Assembly (NCBI GenBank): GCA_003674045.1
Contig: PENC01000008.1
Location: 124,001-188,000, forward strand
DNA from: Streptomyces griseocarneus
GTDB taxonomy: Bacteria; Actinomycetota; Actinomycetes; Streptomycetales; Streptomycetaceae
Direction of reading: 5' to 3'
Length of the DNA: 64,000 bases
The position numbers and the translations under genes are program-made. A model generated the notes under the pieces. It was not told the origin of the DNA and made no database searches. It saw only the letters and a program-made list of their open reading frames with translations. Positions 32,415 to 41,105 of the stretch are shown in pieces. Positions within the stretch are counted from its first letter, which is position 1. Every line of letters starts with the position of its first letter.

Positions 32415-32493
32415 CCCTCGCACCACTTGGGTGGGCGCTCCTCCGGCATGTCCGGGGGAGCGCCCCTTCGCATGTCCGGGGAGCTTCTCCCCG

Positions 32494-34713
32494 TCAGTCG
32501 CGTACCGCGATCGTGAACGCCCGGTCCGTCGGCAGGGTCGCGGTGCGTACGTGCAGGACGCCGCCGCGGTCGGCCGGGTCGTAGCGCCAGCTCTCGCCGC
32601 GCGGCAGCGCCCGGCCGTTCAGGGTCACCGTCCTCGGGGCGGTCCTGGTGTGGATCGTGAACTCGTACGGGCGGGCCTTCTGTTTGCCCTGGAAGGTGCC
32701 CTTGGAGGCGCCCAGTTCGAGGGTGATGCCGCGCGGGCCGGAGGCGCGGACCGTCAGGGTCTGCCGGGCGCTGGCGCCCGAGCGGTGGGCGCGGGTGACG
32801 CCGTCGTCCTCGTAGAGGGTGAACGACGAGGTGCCCTCGGGGTAGACGTCCCAGGCCAGCGGGGAGTCCGCGGTGCGGTCCGCGTACGAGCGGATGCCCG
32901 GCCACATGGGGATGTTCGCCCCGCCCTTCACGAACAGCGGCAGGGTGTCCAGCGGAGCCCGGTAGCCGTCCATCGTGCGCGGGCCCTCGTAGGTGCGGCC
33001 GGTCCAGTAGTCGGTCCAGGTGCCCTTGGGGAGGTAGATGCCGTTACGCACCTCCGTGTCCTCGTAGACCGGCGCCACCAGGAAGGACTCGCCCGACAGG
33101 AACTCGTACTTCGCGGCGTCCGACGCGGCCTTCGGGTCGTCCGGGTACTCCAGCGCGAGCGGGCGGACCGGGCCGACGCCCGTGCGCGTGGCCTCCGCCG
33201 CGTAGGAGTACATGTACGGCAGCAGCGACTCCTTGAGCTTCAGGTACTTGCGGTTGACGGAGGTGTACGGCTCGCCCTGCCGGAAGGGCTGCTTGTCGCT
33301 CGGCGCCCAGCCGTCCATCGTCATCACGGCCGGCAGGAACGCCTTCCACTGCAGGTCGCGGACATAGGTTTTCGGGCTGCCCGCGAAGATGCCGTCCACG
33401 TCACCCGTGGTGTACGCGAGACCGGACATGGTCGCGCCCGCGTACGTGGGGATCTGCCAGCGGATGTACTCCCACGAGCCCTTCTGGTCGCCCGACCACT
33501 GGACCCCGCAGCGCTGCGCGCCCGACCAGCTCTCCGGCGCCCAGGTGAAGCCGCGGGCGTCGCTGTTGTCCTCGATGCCCTTGTACGCGTCCTTGCAGCC
33601 GTCCAGGGCGAACTTGTAGCCGTCGCCGACCCAGGCCACGTCGAGTTTGGCGACCCGCTGGCCCGCCTTCACCTGGTCGGCCAGCTTGGCGAGGCCGTCC
33701 TGGGTCCACAGGCCCATCTTCATCCCGTGCTCGCCGAGGCCCTTGTTCACCTCCGGCAGGTTCTCGTAGCCGCAGCCGTAGCCGTCGTTGACGAGCATCC
33801 AGCCGCCCGGCATGTCGTTGGCCGTGTAGCCGTCCGCGATCTTCAGGGCGTCCAGGGTGTGCCGTTCGCCCCGGTTGGCGTTGTGCAGGTAGCAGTCGGA
33901 GTCGCCGATCTCCAGCCCGTACACCGGCGGCAGGAACGGACGGCCCGTCAGCCGCGTGTACTGGCCGATGACGTCCTTGGCCGTCGGTCCCGCGAAGTAG
34001 TACGCGTCGAAGCGCCGCTCCTTCTCGGTCGTCGTCACCGGGTCGCCGAAGGCGTACGTGCCGGGCGCGTAGGTGTTGCGGAAGACGCCGTAGCCCGCGG
34101 AGGAGAGGTAGTAGGGCACGGAATTGGGGTGGCCGCCGTCGTCCCAGTTGTAGTCGACGCCGACCTCGACGGTCCTGCCGCGGTGCGAGGTGTTGCCGCG
34201 GCCGTTCTGCATCCCCGCGCCGTAGAACTGCTCGTCCGCGCCGCGCGCGAGCGTCTGCGTGGTGCTGTCGGCGTCCCAGCTCAGCCCTTTGGTCTCCGAC
34301 CAGACCCGGGTGCCGTCGGCCCGGTACAGCGCGAAGCGCAGCGGTGCCTTGTACGCGCGCAGGGTGACCGCGGGCGTGCTCAGCTCGTAGCGGTCGCCCT
34401 TCTCCTTCCAGCGGGTACGGGGGCCCCTGCCCTGCGGCAGCACGATGTCCTTGCCGGTGGGGTCGGCGAAGGCGCCGTCGGGGGCGAGCTCGATGCGGAA
34501 TGTTTCCGGGGTGACGAAGGTGACGCGGGCTTCGGTTTTGCCCGCGGAGAGGTGGTAGGTGGAGCCGTTGTCGTCGGGGCGGAAGGCGGTGATGTCTCCG
34601 ACGGTGGTGCGGGTGGGGGTGGGCGTGTCGGCGGCGTTCGCCGCGGGGGCGACGAGTGCGGCGAGCAGCGCGGCTGTGACGGCGACGGCTCTGAGGCGTG
34701 TGGGTGGTCTCAT
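32494..34713 (-). CDS. Secreted glycoside hydrolase family 31 enzyme
   Basis: A 739-residue exported enzyme. The signal peptide is RLRAVAVTAALLAALVAPAANA with cleavage near residue 27. An N-terminal beta domain precedes the (beta/alpha)8 barrel with GLEIGDSDCYLHNANRGERH, and AKLDVAWVGDGYKF holds the probable nucleophile Asp near 380. C-terminal beta domains contain VGPVRPLALEYPDD and GESFLVAPVYED. GH31 acts on alpha-glucosides, xylosides or galactosides; specificity is open. ATG 34713 is chosen for the signal peptide, and ATG 34752 in frame is an alternative. Confidence 0.85.
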   Translation of the reverse strand: MRPPTRLRAVAVTAALLAALVAPAANAADTPTPTRTTVGDITAFRPDDNGSTYHLSAGKTEARVTFVTPETFRIELAPDGAFADPTGKDIVLPQGRGPRTRWKEKGDRYELSTPAVTLRAYKAPLRFALYRADGTRVWSETKGLSWDADSTTQTLARGADEQFYGAGMQNGRGNTSHRGRTVEVGVDYNWDDGGHPNSVPYYLSSAGYGVFRNTYAPGTYAFGDPVTTTEKERRFDAYYFAGPTAKDVIGQYTRLTGRPFLPPVYGLEIGDSDCYLHNANRGERHTLDALKIADGYTANDMPGGWMLVNDGYGCGYENLPEVNKGLGEHGMKMGLWTQDGLAKLADQVKAGQRVAKLDVAWVGDGYKFALDGCKDAYKGIEDNSDARGFTWAPESWSGAQRCGVQWSGDQKGSWEYIRWQIPTYAGATMSGLAYTTGDVDGIFAGSPKTYVRDLQWKAFLPAVMTMDGWAPSDKQPFRQGEPYTSVNRKYLKLKESLLPYMYSYAAEATRTGVGPVRPLALEYPDDPKAASDAAKYEFLSGESFLVAPVYEDTEVRNGIYLPKGTWTDYWTGRTYEGPRTMDGYRAPLDTLPLFVKGGANIPMWPGIRSYADRTADSPLAWDVYPEGTSSFTLYEDDGVTRAHRSGASARQTLTVRASGPRGITLELGASKGTFQGKQKARPYEFTIHTRTAPRTVTLNGRALPRGESWRYDPADRGGVLHVRTATLPTDRAFTIAVRD

Positions 34714-34789
34714 GAGGCTTGTGCGTAGCGCTTGCCGCGGGGCTTCGGCCATGGACGGGTGCTGGGGAGCAGGTGGACTTTCGTTGCGC

Positions 34790-35470
34790 CTACTGGGGTG
34801 CCTCATGAGCTCGGTTTGCGTCTGCGGGTTGTCCGTGGCTTGTCGCGCAGTTCCCCGCGCCCCTGACGGGGCGCCCGTTGACGGGGGCGTCTGCCAGCAA
34901 CGGCCTGAGGCCGCCGAGTAGCGCTTCGACGCAGGTGTCCCGGAGCTGGACGCGCGTGCACGTTTCGCGTGTGAGCCAGTCGACGCACAGGACCTGGACG
35001 AAGACCAGCCAGCTCTTCAGGACGGCGGAGACGGCCTCGCGGGTGTCGTCGTCCGTGAGGGGGACCGCGGTCAGCAGCCGCGCGCGGAGGGCGTCCAGGC
35101 CGTTCGCCAGGACCGACTGGACCACCGGGTCGCCCACGAGCACCCGGTTCGCGGCGAGGACGGCGTTGCGGTTGGCGATGAAGTAGTCGAGGTGGACGTC
35201 CATGCCCTGGACGAGCTGCTCCGCCAGGGAGTCGGCGGGGTCGAGCCGGGTCTCTACCAGCAGTCGGTCCGTCGCCTGCTGGTAGACGGCCGCGAAGAGG
35301 GCGTTCTTGTTGGGGAAGTGGCGGTAGAGCAGGGCCCGGGAGACGCCGGCCTCTGTGGCGACCTCCTCCATCAGCACGTCGTCGTACGGGCGCGCGGCGA
35401 AGAGCTGTGCCCCGACGGTGAGGAGCTGGGCGCGGCGGTCGGCGGGGGTGAGACGGCGGCGGGGAGGCAT
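34790..35470 (-). CDS. TetR-family regulator with repeat-derived C-terminal tail
   Basis: A 226-residue regulator: HTH in MEEVATEAGVSRALLYRHFPNKNALFA, then the helical ligand domain ending LLGGLRPLLADAP near residue 196. The remaining residues (GRPVRGAGNCATSHGQPADA and onward) are the translation of dispersed-repeat copy e, so the original stop has been lost and the gene reads through the repeat. It is divergent from the DUF4345 gene; two matching palindromes in between are its likely operators. Confidence 0.88.
   Translation of the reverse strand: MPPRRRLTPADRRAQLLTVGAQLFAARPYDDVLMEEVATEAGVSRALLYRHFPNKNALFAAVYQQATDRLLVETRLDPADSLAEQLVQGMDVHLDYFIANRNAVLAANRVLVGDPVVQSVLANGLDALRARLLTAVPLTDDDTREAVSAVLKSWLVFVQVLCVDWLTRETCTRVQLRDTCVEALLGGLRPLLADAPVNGRPVRGAGNCATSHGQPADANRAHEAPQ
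34793..34872. repeat. Dispersed ~75-bp repeat, copy e (inside TetR 3' end)
   Basis: GGGTGCCTCATGAGCTCGG, GGCTTGTCGCGCAGTTCCCC and the terminal GCGCCCCTGACGGGGCGC hairpin. It overlaps the last ~27 codons of the TetR gene. Confidence 0.8.
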
Positions 35471-35480
35471 GGACGCAGAC

Positions 35481-35500
35481 TACTTGACACGTGTCAACTA
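35481..35500. promoter_or_regulatory. TetR operator 1
   Basis: TACTTGACACGTGTCAACTA, a 20-bp palindrome with 9 of 10 matching pairs and a perfect TTGACACGTGTCAA core. It starts 11 bp upstream of the TetR start codon. Confidence 0.7.
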
Positions 35501-35512
35501 ACGCACCGAGTC

Positions 35513-35532
35513 TAGTAGACGCATGTCAACTA
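35513..35532. promoter_or_regulatory. TetR operator 2
   Basis: TAGTAGACGCATGTCAACTA shares the right half-site TGTCAACTA with operator 1 and lies exactly 32 bp from it (three helical turns), 31 bp before the DUF4345 start. Confidence 0.6.
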
Positions 35533-35562
35533 AGGCTCCGCTCAAGCGATCCGGGAGGGACC

Positions 35563-35976
35563 ATGGCAAGGAGTCTTCGGGCACTCGCACTGCTGATGGG
35601 CTGGGCCTGCGTGGCGATCGGCATGGAACATGTGCTGGTCGGCAACGCGGCCATTCCCGGCGAGAGTTCCGCGGGTGCGACGATCGACAGCTGGGGCCGG
35701 TTCATGGGGGCCATCTTCGTCGGCTACGGCCTGGCCTGGCTTTGGGCCGCCCGGCAGCGGCCCATCCCGGCCCAGGCGGTGCGGTGGCTGACCGGCGTCT
35801 TCCTGCTGGGCGGCGCGGGCCGGGTGATCTCGTTCGCCGTCCACGGCCGGCCGCACTGGTTCCAGATCGTCCTGGCGGCGATCGAACTCGGCCTGCCGCC
35901 CGTTCTCTTCTGGCTGGCCGACGCGGAGGAACGGGCTCTGCGCGGCGACGCGGAGAGCGTGCCCGCCGGGCGGTGA
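35563..35976 (+). CDS. DUF4345-like small membrane protein
   Basis: A 137-residue protein with four hydrophobic helices and the pattern RFMGAIFVGYGLAWLWAAR, then FLLGGAGRVISFAVHGRPHW. This is the DUF4345 family, often encoded beside TetR regulators. Function is unknown. GGGAGGGACC precedes ATG 35563. It is presumably the regulated target of the divergent TetR gene. Confidence 0.78.
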   Translation: MARSLRALALLMGWACVAIGMEHVLVGNAAIPGESSAGATIDSWGRFMGAIFVGYGLAWLWAARQRPIPAQAVRWLTGVFLLGGAGRVISFAVHGRPHWFQIVLAAIELGLPPVLFWLADAEERALRGDAESVPAGR

Positions 35977-35999
35977 ACGCCCCCCCCTGGGGCCCGCCT

Positions 36000-36461
36000 T
36001 CACCACAAGTCCCGGTGATCCCGGATGGGATCACCCGCATACGGGCGGTACGCCTCTACGGTGTCCGACGCCGGGCGCCGCCGCCCCGCCGCTTCCTCCG
36101 CGAAGGCCCGCAGGACGTTCTCCGTCACCCGGGACGTGAAGCGCGCGGCCTCCGGCGGAATGCCGTGCGCGCCGTCGCCGACCAGGGATTCCACCCACCG
36201 CATCGTCCCCGTGCTGAACACCCCCGCCCCGCTGCCCACCGTGTAGTACGCCGAGTCGGCGAAGGAGCGTACGCCCCGGCACACCAGCGGGGAGTGGGCC
36301 ACGATCTCCAGAGGACGCGGGGTGGTCCCACCGCCGTCGACCCGGTCGTACTCGGTGCCCACCAGGTTGGCGAAGCTCGTGCCGCGGCCGACGCCGGTGC
36401 CCTCGAAGAGCCAGTGCCCGGGGTCGGCCACGACGTAGGGGGCGCTCGTGGGGTTCGACTC
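36000..36461 (-). pseudogene. N,N-dimethylformamidase beta-subunit-like protein, C-terminal stub
   Basis: About 153 codons remain, beginning ESNPTSAPYVVADPGHWLFE and running through GTGVGRGTSFANLVGTEYDR and SAYYTVGSGAGVFSTGTMRW to a normal stop. The sequence resembles the C-terminal domain of the DMFase large subunit family. The frame is cut at the TnpB-side end of the IS element at about 36461, and the 5' part is nowhere in the window. Confidence 0.65.
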
Positions 36462-36520
36462 TTGACTTCCTCCACCCTGTGGACGGGGCGGGATCCCTTC
36501 TCAGGCCGCGTGCGGCTTGG
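36440..36520 (-). ncRNA. Predicted omega (right-end) RNA scaffold and guide
   Basis: By analogy with IS605 TnpB systems, the RNA overlaps the 3' end of tnpB and the right end, and its guide is the flank just outside the element. On the minus strand the scaffold would end GGTGGAGGAAGTCAA, and the guide would begin GAGTCGAACCCCACGAGCG. The 5' limit is not visible. Confidence 0.45.
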
Positions 36521-37763
36521 TGGGTGGTTGACGCTTCTCGGCCTGCCCATCGGCTCCGGCTCCACGTCCTGACACCGCCAGTCCGGCGGCGTGATCGATG
36601 TTGCGGCTTGCGTTGGTGTCCGCGTTCTCCTCGAACCCGCAGCCGGGGTTCTTGCAGACGAACCGGGCCTGCGTCTCCCGGCTGCCAGGGGTGATGAACC
36701 CGCACGCCGAGCAGCGGCGCGACGTGTGGGGTGCCGGGACCCTGACGACGATGCCGCCGCGCTGCGCTGCCTTGTACTCCAGCAGCGTCACCGTGCGCCC
36801 CCATGCCTCCCCGGCTATGGCGCGGTTCAGTCCGGCTTTTTGCCGGACGTTCCTGCCGGGGGATTCCACAGTTCCCTTGGCGGACTTGACCATGCTGGGG
36901 ATGTGCAGGTCCTCCACCCCGATGCGCGAGAAGGTCTCGGCGATGCTCGTGGTGGTTTTGTGCTGCCAGTCGACGGCCCGGCGCTTGGCTTTGGCGCGGA
37001 GCCGGCCGATCTGGTCGTAGGTGCGGCGCAGCCGCTTCGAGGCCGGTTCGTTCTTCTTGCGGGCGTGGCGCTTGCGTGCCGATGCCTGTTCGAGGCGGCG
37101 CAGCCGCTTCGTTTCGCCGGGGGTGAGCCAGGGGCGGTGTTCGCGGAACGTGCCGTCGGAGAGGGCGAGGGGTTTGGTGATGCCCCGGTCGATGCCCACA
37201 CTCGGGCCGGTGTGTTCGCCCGGTTCGGGTACGTCGTGCTGGACGCGGAAGACGACGTGCCAGCCGTCGGCGTCCTTCACCAGACGGGCGCCGGTGACCC
37301 GGTTGTCCTTGCCGGCGCGCTTGCCGACGGGGAGGTCCCGGGTCCAGCGGAAGAGGACGTGTCCGATCCTCGGTACCCACATGCGGCCCCACCGGCGGTT
37401 CAGGCGCACGATCTGGAGGTCGCGGCCCTGCGGGATGTCGATGGCCATGCGGGAGCGGAACCGGGCCTTGAAGTTGGGGGCGTCCGCGCGCCCGTCCCAG
37501 CAGTTTTTCCACGCCTGGAAGTACGTCTTCAGGACTGCTTGGGACGCCTGCGCCGGCAGTGCGGCGAGCCAGGGGAGGTCCTTGCGGCCCTGGCGGATCG
37601 CCGCGTCGGCGGCGGCAAGGGTCCGCTCGCCCTTGGGGAGCATCGTCCACCACGAGTGGAGGAGGTTCCACATGGCCCTGGCAGCGTAGCCCTGCTCATC
37701 GACGGCAACGAGCTGAGCGGGGGTGAGGGAAAGCCGGACCTTGTGGCCACGCTGCTGCATCAA
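36501..37763 (-). CDS. tnpB: TnpB RNA-guided nuclease of IS605 type
   Basis: A 420-residue protein starting MMQQRGHKVRLSLTPAQL. RuvC residues are all present: Asp in SVGIDRGITKPLAL (about 191), Glu in RIGVEDLHIPSM (about 283) and Asp in ENADTNASRNI (about 381). The zinc-finger insert is RRCSACGF...CKNPGCGF. TnpB proteins cut DNA matched by an omega RNA made from the element's right end and help keep the transposon in place. It is divergent from tnpA, 55 bp apart. Confidence 0.93.
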   Translation of the reverse strand: MMQQRGHKVRLSLTPAQLVAVDEQGYAARAMWNLLHSWWTMLPKGERTLAAADAAIRQGRKDLPWLAALPAQASQAVLKTYFQAWKNCWDGRADAPNFKARFRSRMAIDIPQGRDLQIVRLNRRWGRMWVPRIGHVLFRWTRDLPVGKRAGKDNRVTGARLVKDADGWHVVFRVQHDVPEPGEHTGPSVGIDRGITKPLALSDGTFREHRPWLTPGETKRLRRLEQASARKRHARKKNEPASKRLRRTYDQIGRLRAKAKRRAVDWQHKTTTSIAETFSRIGVEDLHIPSMVKSAKGTVESPGRNVRQKAGLNRAIAGEAWGRTVTLLEYKAAQRGGIVVRVPAPHTSRRCSACGFITPGSRETQARFVCKNPGCGFEENADTNASRNIDHAAGLAVSGRGAGADGQAEKRQPPTKPHAA

Positions 37764-37818
37764 CTTCCCTCCCTGCTCAGCCCGTTGACCAGTGTGTCGG
37801 TCAGCCTAGCATTGGTGT

Positions 37819-38247
37819 ATGTCACCGCGATGGGAAACAGTCCCCGAGATCAGGCGCTCAGCACACGTCATCCACGACCTGCATGCACACTTGGTGTTCG
37901 TCACAAAGTGCCGGGGCAGAGTCTTCACCCCGGCCATGCTGGAACGCTGCGAAGAGATCATGCGGGCCGTATGCGTGGACTTCGAGGCGGAACTCAAAGA
38001 GTTCAACGGCGAGGCCGACCACGTCCACCTGCTTGTCCACTACCCACCGAAGACCGCCCTGTCCAAGCTGGTCAACAGCCTCAAGGGCGTCTCCTCCCGC
38101 CGCCTTCGACAGGAATACACAGGGCAGGTGAACCGAGCCGTCATACACGGCCGGTTCTGGTCAAGGTCGTACTTCGCCGGAAGCTGCGGCGGGGCGTCCC
38201 TGACCGTCGTGCGCCAGTACATCGAGAACCAGCAGCGCCCCGCATGA
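37819..38247 (+). CDS. tnpA: TnpA, IS200-type Y1 transposase
   Basis: A 142-residue HUH single-strand transposase. The HUH motif is in EADHVHLLVHY (about residue 66), and the nucleophilic tyrosine is in VRQYIENQ near the C terminus (about 132). The N terminus SAHVIHDLHAHLVFVTKCRG is family-typical. It should excise and insert the element as circular single-stranded DNA. Intact, so the element may be active. Confidence 0.92.
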   Translation: MSPRWETVPEIRRSAHVIHDLHAHLVFVTKCRGRVFTPAMLERCEEIMRAVCVDFEAELKEFNGEADHVHLLVHYPPKTALSKLVNSLKGVSSRRLRQEYTGQVNRAVIHGRFWSRSYFAGSCGGASLTVVRQYIENQQRPA

Positions 38248-38321
38248 CCAGACTGCGGCTCATGCCCCACACCGAGGTCAGAACAATCTTGAGGCGGCCT
38301 ACATCCCCGCCTGAAGGCGGG

Positions 38322-38520
38322 CGCGCTCGCCTTCGCCTCGATCCCCGTGTCCGCTCTGTTGGCGGGCGCACTGGAGTCGGCGTTCCGGAGCATGTACATC
38401 ATCATCCTGGCGGCAGGGCTGCTTCGCCTGACGATCGCTGGCATCGCCTGGCTCTCACCGCTTCGCATCCCGGTCGACGAGGTGGTCGGGGACGAGCCCG
38501 CTGCTGTCTGCCCCAGGGAC
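38322..38520 (+). pseudogene. Membrane transporter C-terminal stub (MFS-like)
   Basis: Directly outside the left end of the IS, the plus strand encodes GALAFASIPVSALLAGALES, MYIIILAAGLLRLTIAGIAW and LSPLRIPVDEVVGDEPA. These read as one or two last helices and the tail of an MFS-type transporter. There is no start of its own and the frame then runs on into unrelated codons. The 5' part has been lost at the IS boundary. Confidence 0.5.
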
Positions 38521-38596
38521 CGCACACGGTGCTGCCTGGGGCTCCGAAGGACGGACTGCGCGGTGCCGCGCGATGGGAGACCGTCCAGGGACGGGA

Positions 38597-39472
38597 TCAG
38601 GGCGCGTACGCGGCCAGCTCCGGCAGCTTGCGGGCGGTCTCCGCGTCGGCGGGCATGCAGGCGAAGAGCTTGACGCCCGGGGCGTCCAGGGCCGCCAGCT
38701 TCACGTAGTCCAAGGTCAGGCGCCCGACGCCCGGGTGCAGGAACTCCCGCCGGTTGGACAGGAAGCCGGTGACGTCGTGCGCCTCCCACCACGTACGGAA
38801 CTCGGGGCTGGCCTCACACAGCTCGTCCGTGAGGGCCTCGAGGCCGGGGTCGCCCACGCGGCGCTCCGCGTCCGACCGGAACTGGGCGGCCAAGTGCCGC
38901 GCCTGGCCCGGCCAGTCGGCGGCGAGCGTGCGGAGCGCCGGGTCCGTGAACATCAGCCACAGAAGGTTGCGCCGCTCCGGAGGAAAACGCGCCGGGTCGC
39001 CGATCAGCGCGGCCTCGGCGCGGTTCCACGCGACCAGGTTCCAGTCGGCGTCGAGCAGATACGCGGGGTGCGGGTCGAGGGCGTCCACCAGCCGCTGGAG
39101 CGCGGGCCCGGGGCCGTCGGCGGGCACCTGCTCCGGATACGGCTCCCCGGCCAGCGCGAAGAGGTGCCGCCGCTCGGCGCCGTCGAGCAGCAGCGTACGG
39201 GCGAGCGCCTCCAGCACCTGCCTGCTCACCGTGATGGAGCGCGCCTGCTCCAGCCACGTGTACCAGGTGACGCTGACGCCGGAGAGCAGGGCCACCTCCT
39301 CGCGGCGCAGCCCCGGCGTACGGCGGCGCGGGCCCGCGGGGAGATCCACGTCGCGCGGGGTGATCCGCTCGCGCCGCGAGCGCAGGAACGCGGCGAGGGA
39401 CCGGCGGCGTGCCTGCTGCTCGGTGGTTCCGTGGGTGTCCGAAGTCTTTCGGGGTGGTTCTGATACCAGCAT
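38597..39472 (-). CDS. XRE-type regulator with MmyB-like ligand-binding domain
   Basis: A 291-residue protein. The N-terminal helix-turn-helix is RTPGLRREEVALLSGVSVTW, then YTWLEQARSITVS; the C-terminal PAS-like MmyB domain includes HPAYLLDADWNLVAWNRAEA and NLLWLMFTDPALR. Family members sense small lipophilic ligands and usually control an adjacent exporter or reductase. It is divergent from the MFS gene across 45 bp, so the transporter is the likely target. Confidence 0.88.
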   Translation of the reverse strand: MLVSEPPRKTSDTHGTTEQQARRRSLAAFLRSRRERITPRDVDLPAGPRRRTPGLRREEVALLSGVSVTWYTWLEQARSITVSRQVLEALARTLLLDGAERRHLFALAGEPYPEQVPADGPGPALQRLVDALDPHPAYLLDADWNLVAWNRAEAALIGDPARFPPERRNLLWLMFTDPALRTLAADWPGQARHLAAQFRSDAERRVGDPGLEALTDELCEASPEFRTWWEAHDVTGFLSNRREFLHPGVGRLTLDYVKLAALDAPGVKLFACMPADAETARKLPELAAYAP

Positions 39473-39517
39473 AAGTCGTCACTGTAGGCCCGGACATGAC
39501 CGCCGGAGCATCGGGTC

Positions 39518-40972
39518 ATGACACAGACCCCAGCTGTACTCCCCAACCGCCGCCCCGCGGCTCGCCAGGACGCCGGAGCGGTGCCCTGGCGGGCCGTGTC
39601 CGTGATGCTCACCGGGGCGTTCATGGCCGTGCTCGACACGTTCATCGTGCTCGTCGCGGCCCCCGCGATCCGGGCCGACCTGCACGCGTCCGCCGCCGAC
39701 GTCCAGCTCGTGCTGGCCGGGTACCAGCTCACCTACGCGATCGCGCTCATCACGGGCGCGCGGCTCGGCGACCTCTTCGGCCGCAAGCGGATGTTCATGG
39801 CGGGCACGGCGCTCTTCACCCTCGCGTCCGTGGCCTGCGCGACGGCGCCCGGCGCGGGGGCCCTGATCGCCGCCCGGATGGCGCAGGGCCTGGGCGCGGC
39901 CGTGCTGTTCCCGCAGGTGCTGTCGATGATCCAGGTCCTCGTTCCGGCCGCGCGGCGGCCGCAGGCCCTGGGCGCGCTCGGCGCCGTGATCGGCATCTCG
40001 GGCTCGGCCGGCCAGCTGCTGGGCGGCGTCCTGGTCGCCGCGCACCTCTTCGGCTCCTCCTGGCGGCCCGTGTTCTGGGTCAACGTGCCGGTCGGACTGC
40101 TCGCTCTGGCGCTCACCGCCGCGTATGTGCCGGAATCGCGGGCACCCGGGGCCCGGCGCCTCGACCCGGGCGGGGCGGTCGTGCTGACCGGGGCGCTGTT
40201 CCTGCTCGTCGTCCCGCTGATCGAGGGGCGCGAGAACGGCTGGCCCTGGTGGACCTGGCTGAGCCTGGCCGCCGCCGTGCCCGCCTTCGCCGCGTTCGTC
40301 GCCGTGGAACGCCGGACGGAGGCCCGCGGCGGCTCGCCGCTCGTCCGGCCGCGGCTGCTGCGGGAACGGCCCTTCGCCGTGGGTACATGCCTCGTGGTCG
40401 TCACCTACGCGGGCATCAACTCCTGTTTCCTCATCCTCTCGCTCACTCTCCAGGACGGCCTGGGCGCGAGCGCGCTGGGTGCCGCGGTCGTCTATCTCCC
40501 CTTCGCCGTCGCCTTCTTCGCCACCAACCTCCTCTCGGGCAGGCTCGCCCGCTTCGGCCTGCGCACGCTGCGCGCGGGCGCGCTCGTCACGGCGGCGGGC
40601 TACGCGGCGGTGATCGCCTTCGCGTCGGCGGGCTCCTCGCTGCGCCCCTGGCACCTCGCGGTCACCCTCCTTCCGATCGGCGTGGGCAACGGCCTCCTCG
40701 TCCCCCCGCTCCTCGGCACGGTCCTCTCCCGCGTCGCCCCCTCCGAAGCGGGCACCGCCTCGGGCGTCCTCGCCACGGCCCAACAGGTGGGCGGCGCCCT
40801 GGGCGTGGCGGTGACGGGCGTCCTCTACTACGGCACGTCGGGCGGGGCCGCCGAACACGACGCGGCGGCGTACGCCCATGCGCTGGGCGTGACGACGGTC
40901 TTCCACCTGGCGCTGATGGCGGGGGTGCTGGGGTTGCTGGGGCTCCTGCGGGGCCGGAGGTCCAGCCGTTAG
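39518..40972 (+). CDS. MFS drug exporter, DHA2 type
   Basis: A 484-residue protein with about 14 hydrophobic helices. Signature loops are FMAVLDTFIVLVAAPAIRAD, GARLGDLFGRKRMFMAG (motif A) and GSAGQLLGGVLV (motif C-like). It presumably exports a toxic compound with proton antiport. Divergent from the MmyB-type regulator. Confidence 0.9.
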   Translation: MTQTPAVLPNRRPAARQDAGAVPWRAVSVMLTGAFMAVLDTFIVLVAAPAIRADLHASAADVQLVLAGYQLTYAIALITGARLGDLFGRKRMFMAGTALFTLASVACATAPGAGALIAARMAQGLGAAVLFPQVLSMIQVLVPAARRPQALGALGAVIGISGSAGQLLGGVLVAAHLFGSSWRPVFWVNVPVGLLALALTAAYVPESRAPGARRLDPGGAVVLTGALFLLVVPLIEGRENGWPWWTWLSLAAAVPAFAAFVAVERRTEARGGSPLVRPRLLRERPFAVGTCLVVVTYAGINSCFLILSLTLQDGLGASALGAAVVYLPFAVAFFATNLLSGRLARFGLRTLRAGALVTAAGYAAVIAFASAGSSLRPWHLAVTLLPIGVGNGLLVPPLLGTVLSRVAPSEAGTASGVLATAQQVGGALGVAVTGVLYYGTSGGAAEHDAAAYAHALGVTTVFHLALMAGVLGLLGLLRGRRSSR

Positions 40973-41105
40973 AAACCCCGGCCGGGCCCTGCGGCGATCC
41001 GCTGCGGCGAAACGCCTGTATCGACCCACCCCGTACACCCCTGGGATGATCACGACCTGTTCGACTGCCCGCTCCGGCGGGCCGGGTGTGAGTGGGGAGA
41101 AGGCT

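Larger units (their letters stand above)
36462..38325. mobile_element. IS200/IS605-family element (tnpA and tnpB divergent)
   Basis: A ~1.86-kb element. The right end near 36462 reads on the minus strand as a small hairpin (GTCCACAGGGTGGAGG) followed by AAGTCAA. The left end contains the hairpin CCCGCC-TGAA-GGCGGG at 38306-38321. There are no terminal inverted repeats or target duplications, as expected of single-strand transposition. Both genes appear intact. Exact ends are uncertain by several bases. Confidence 0.8.
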
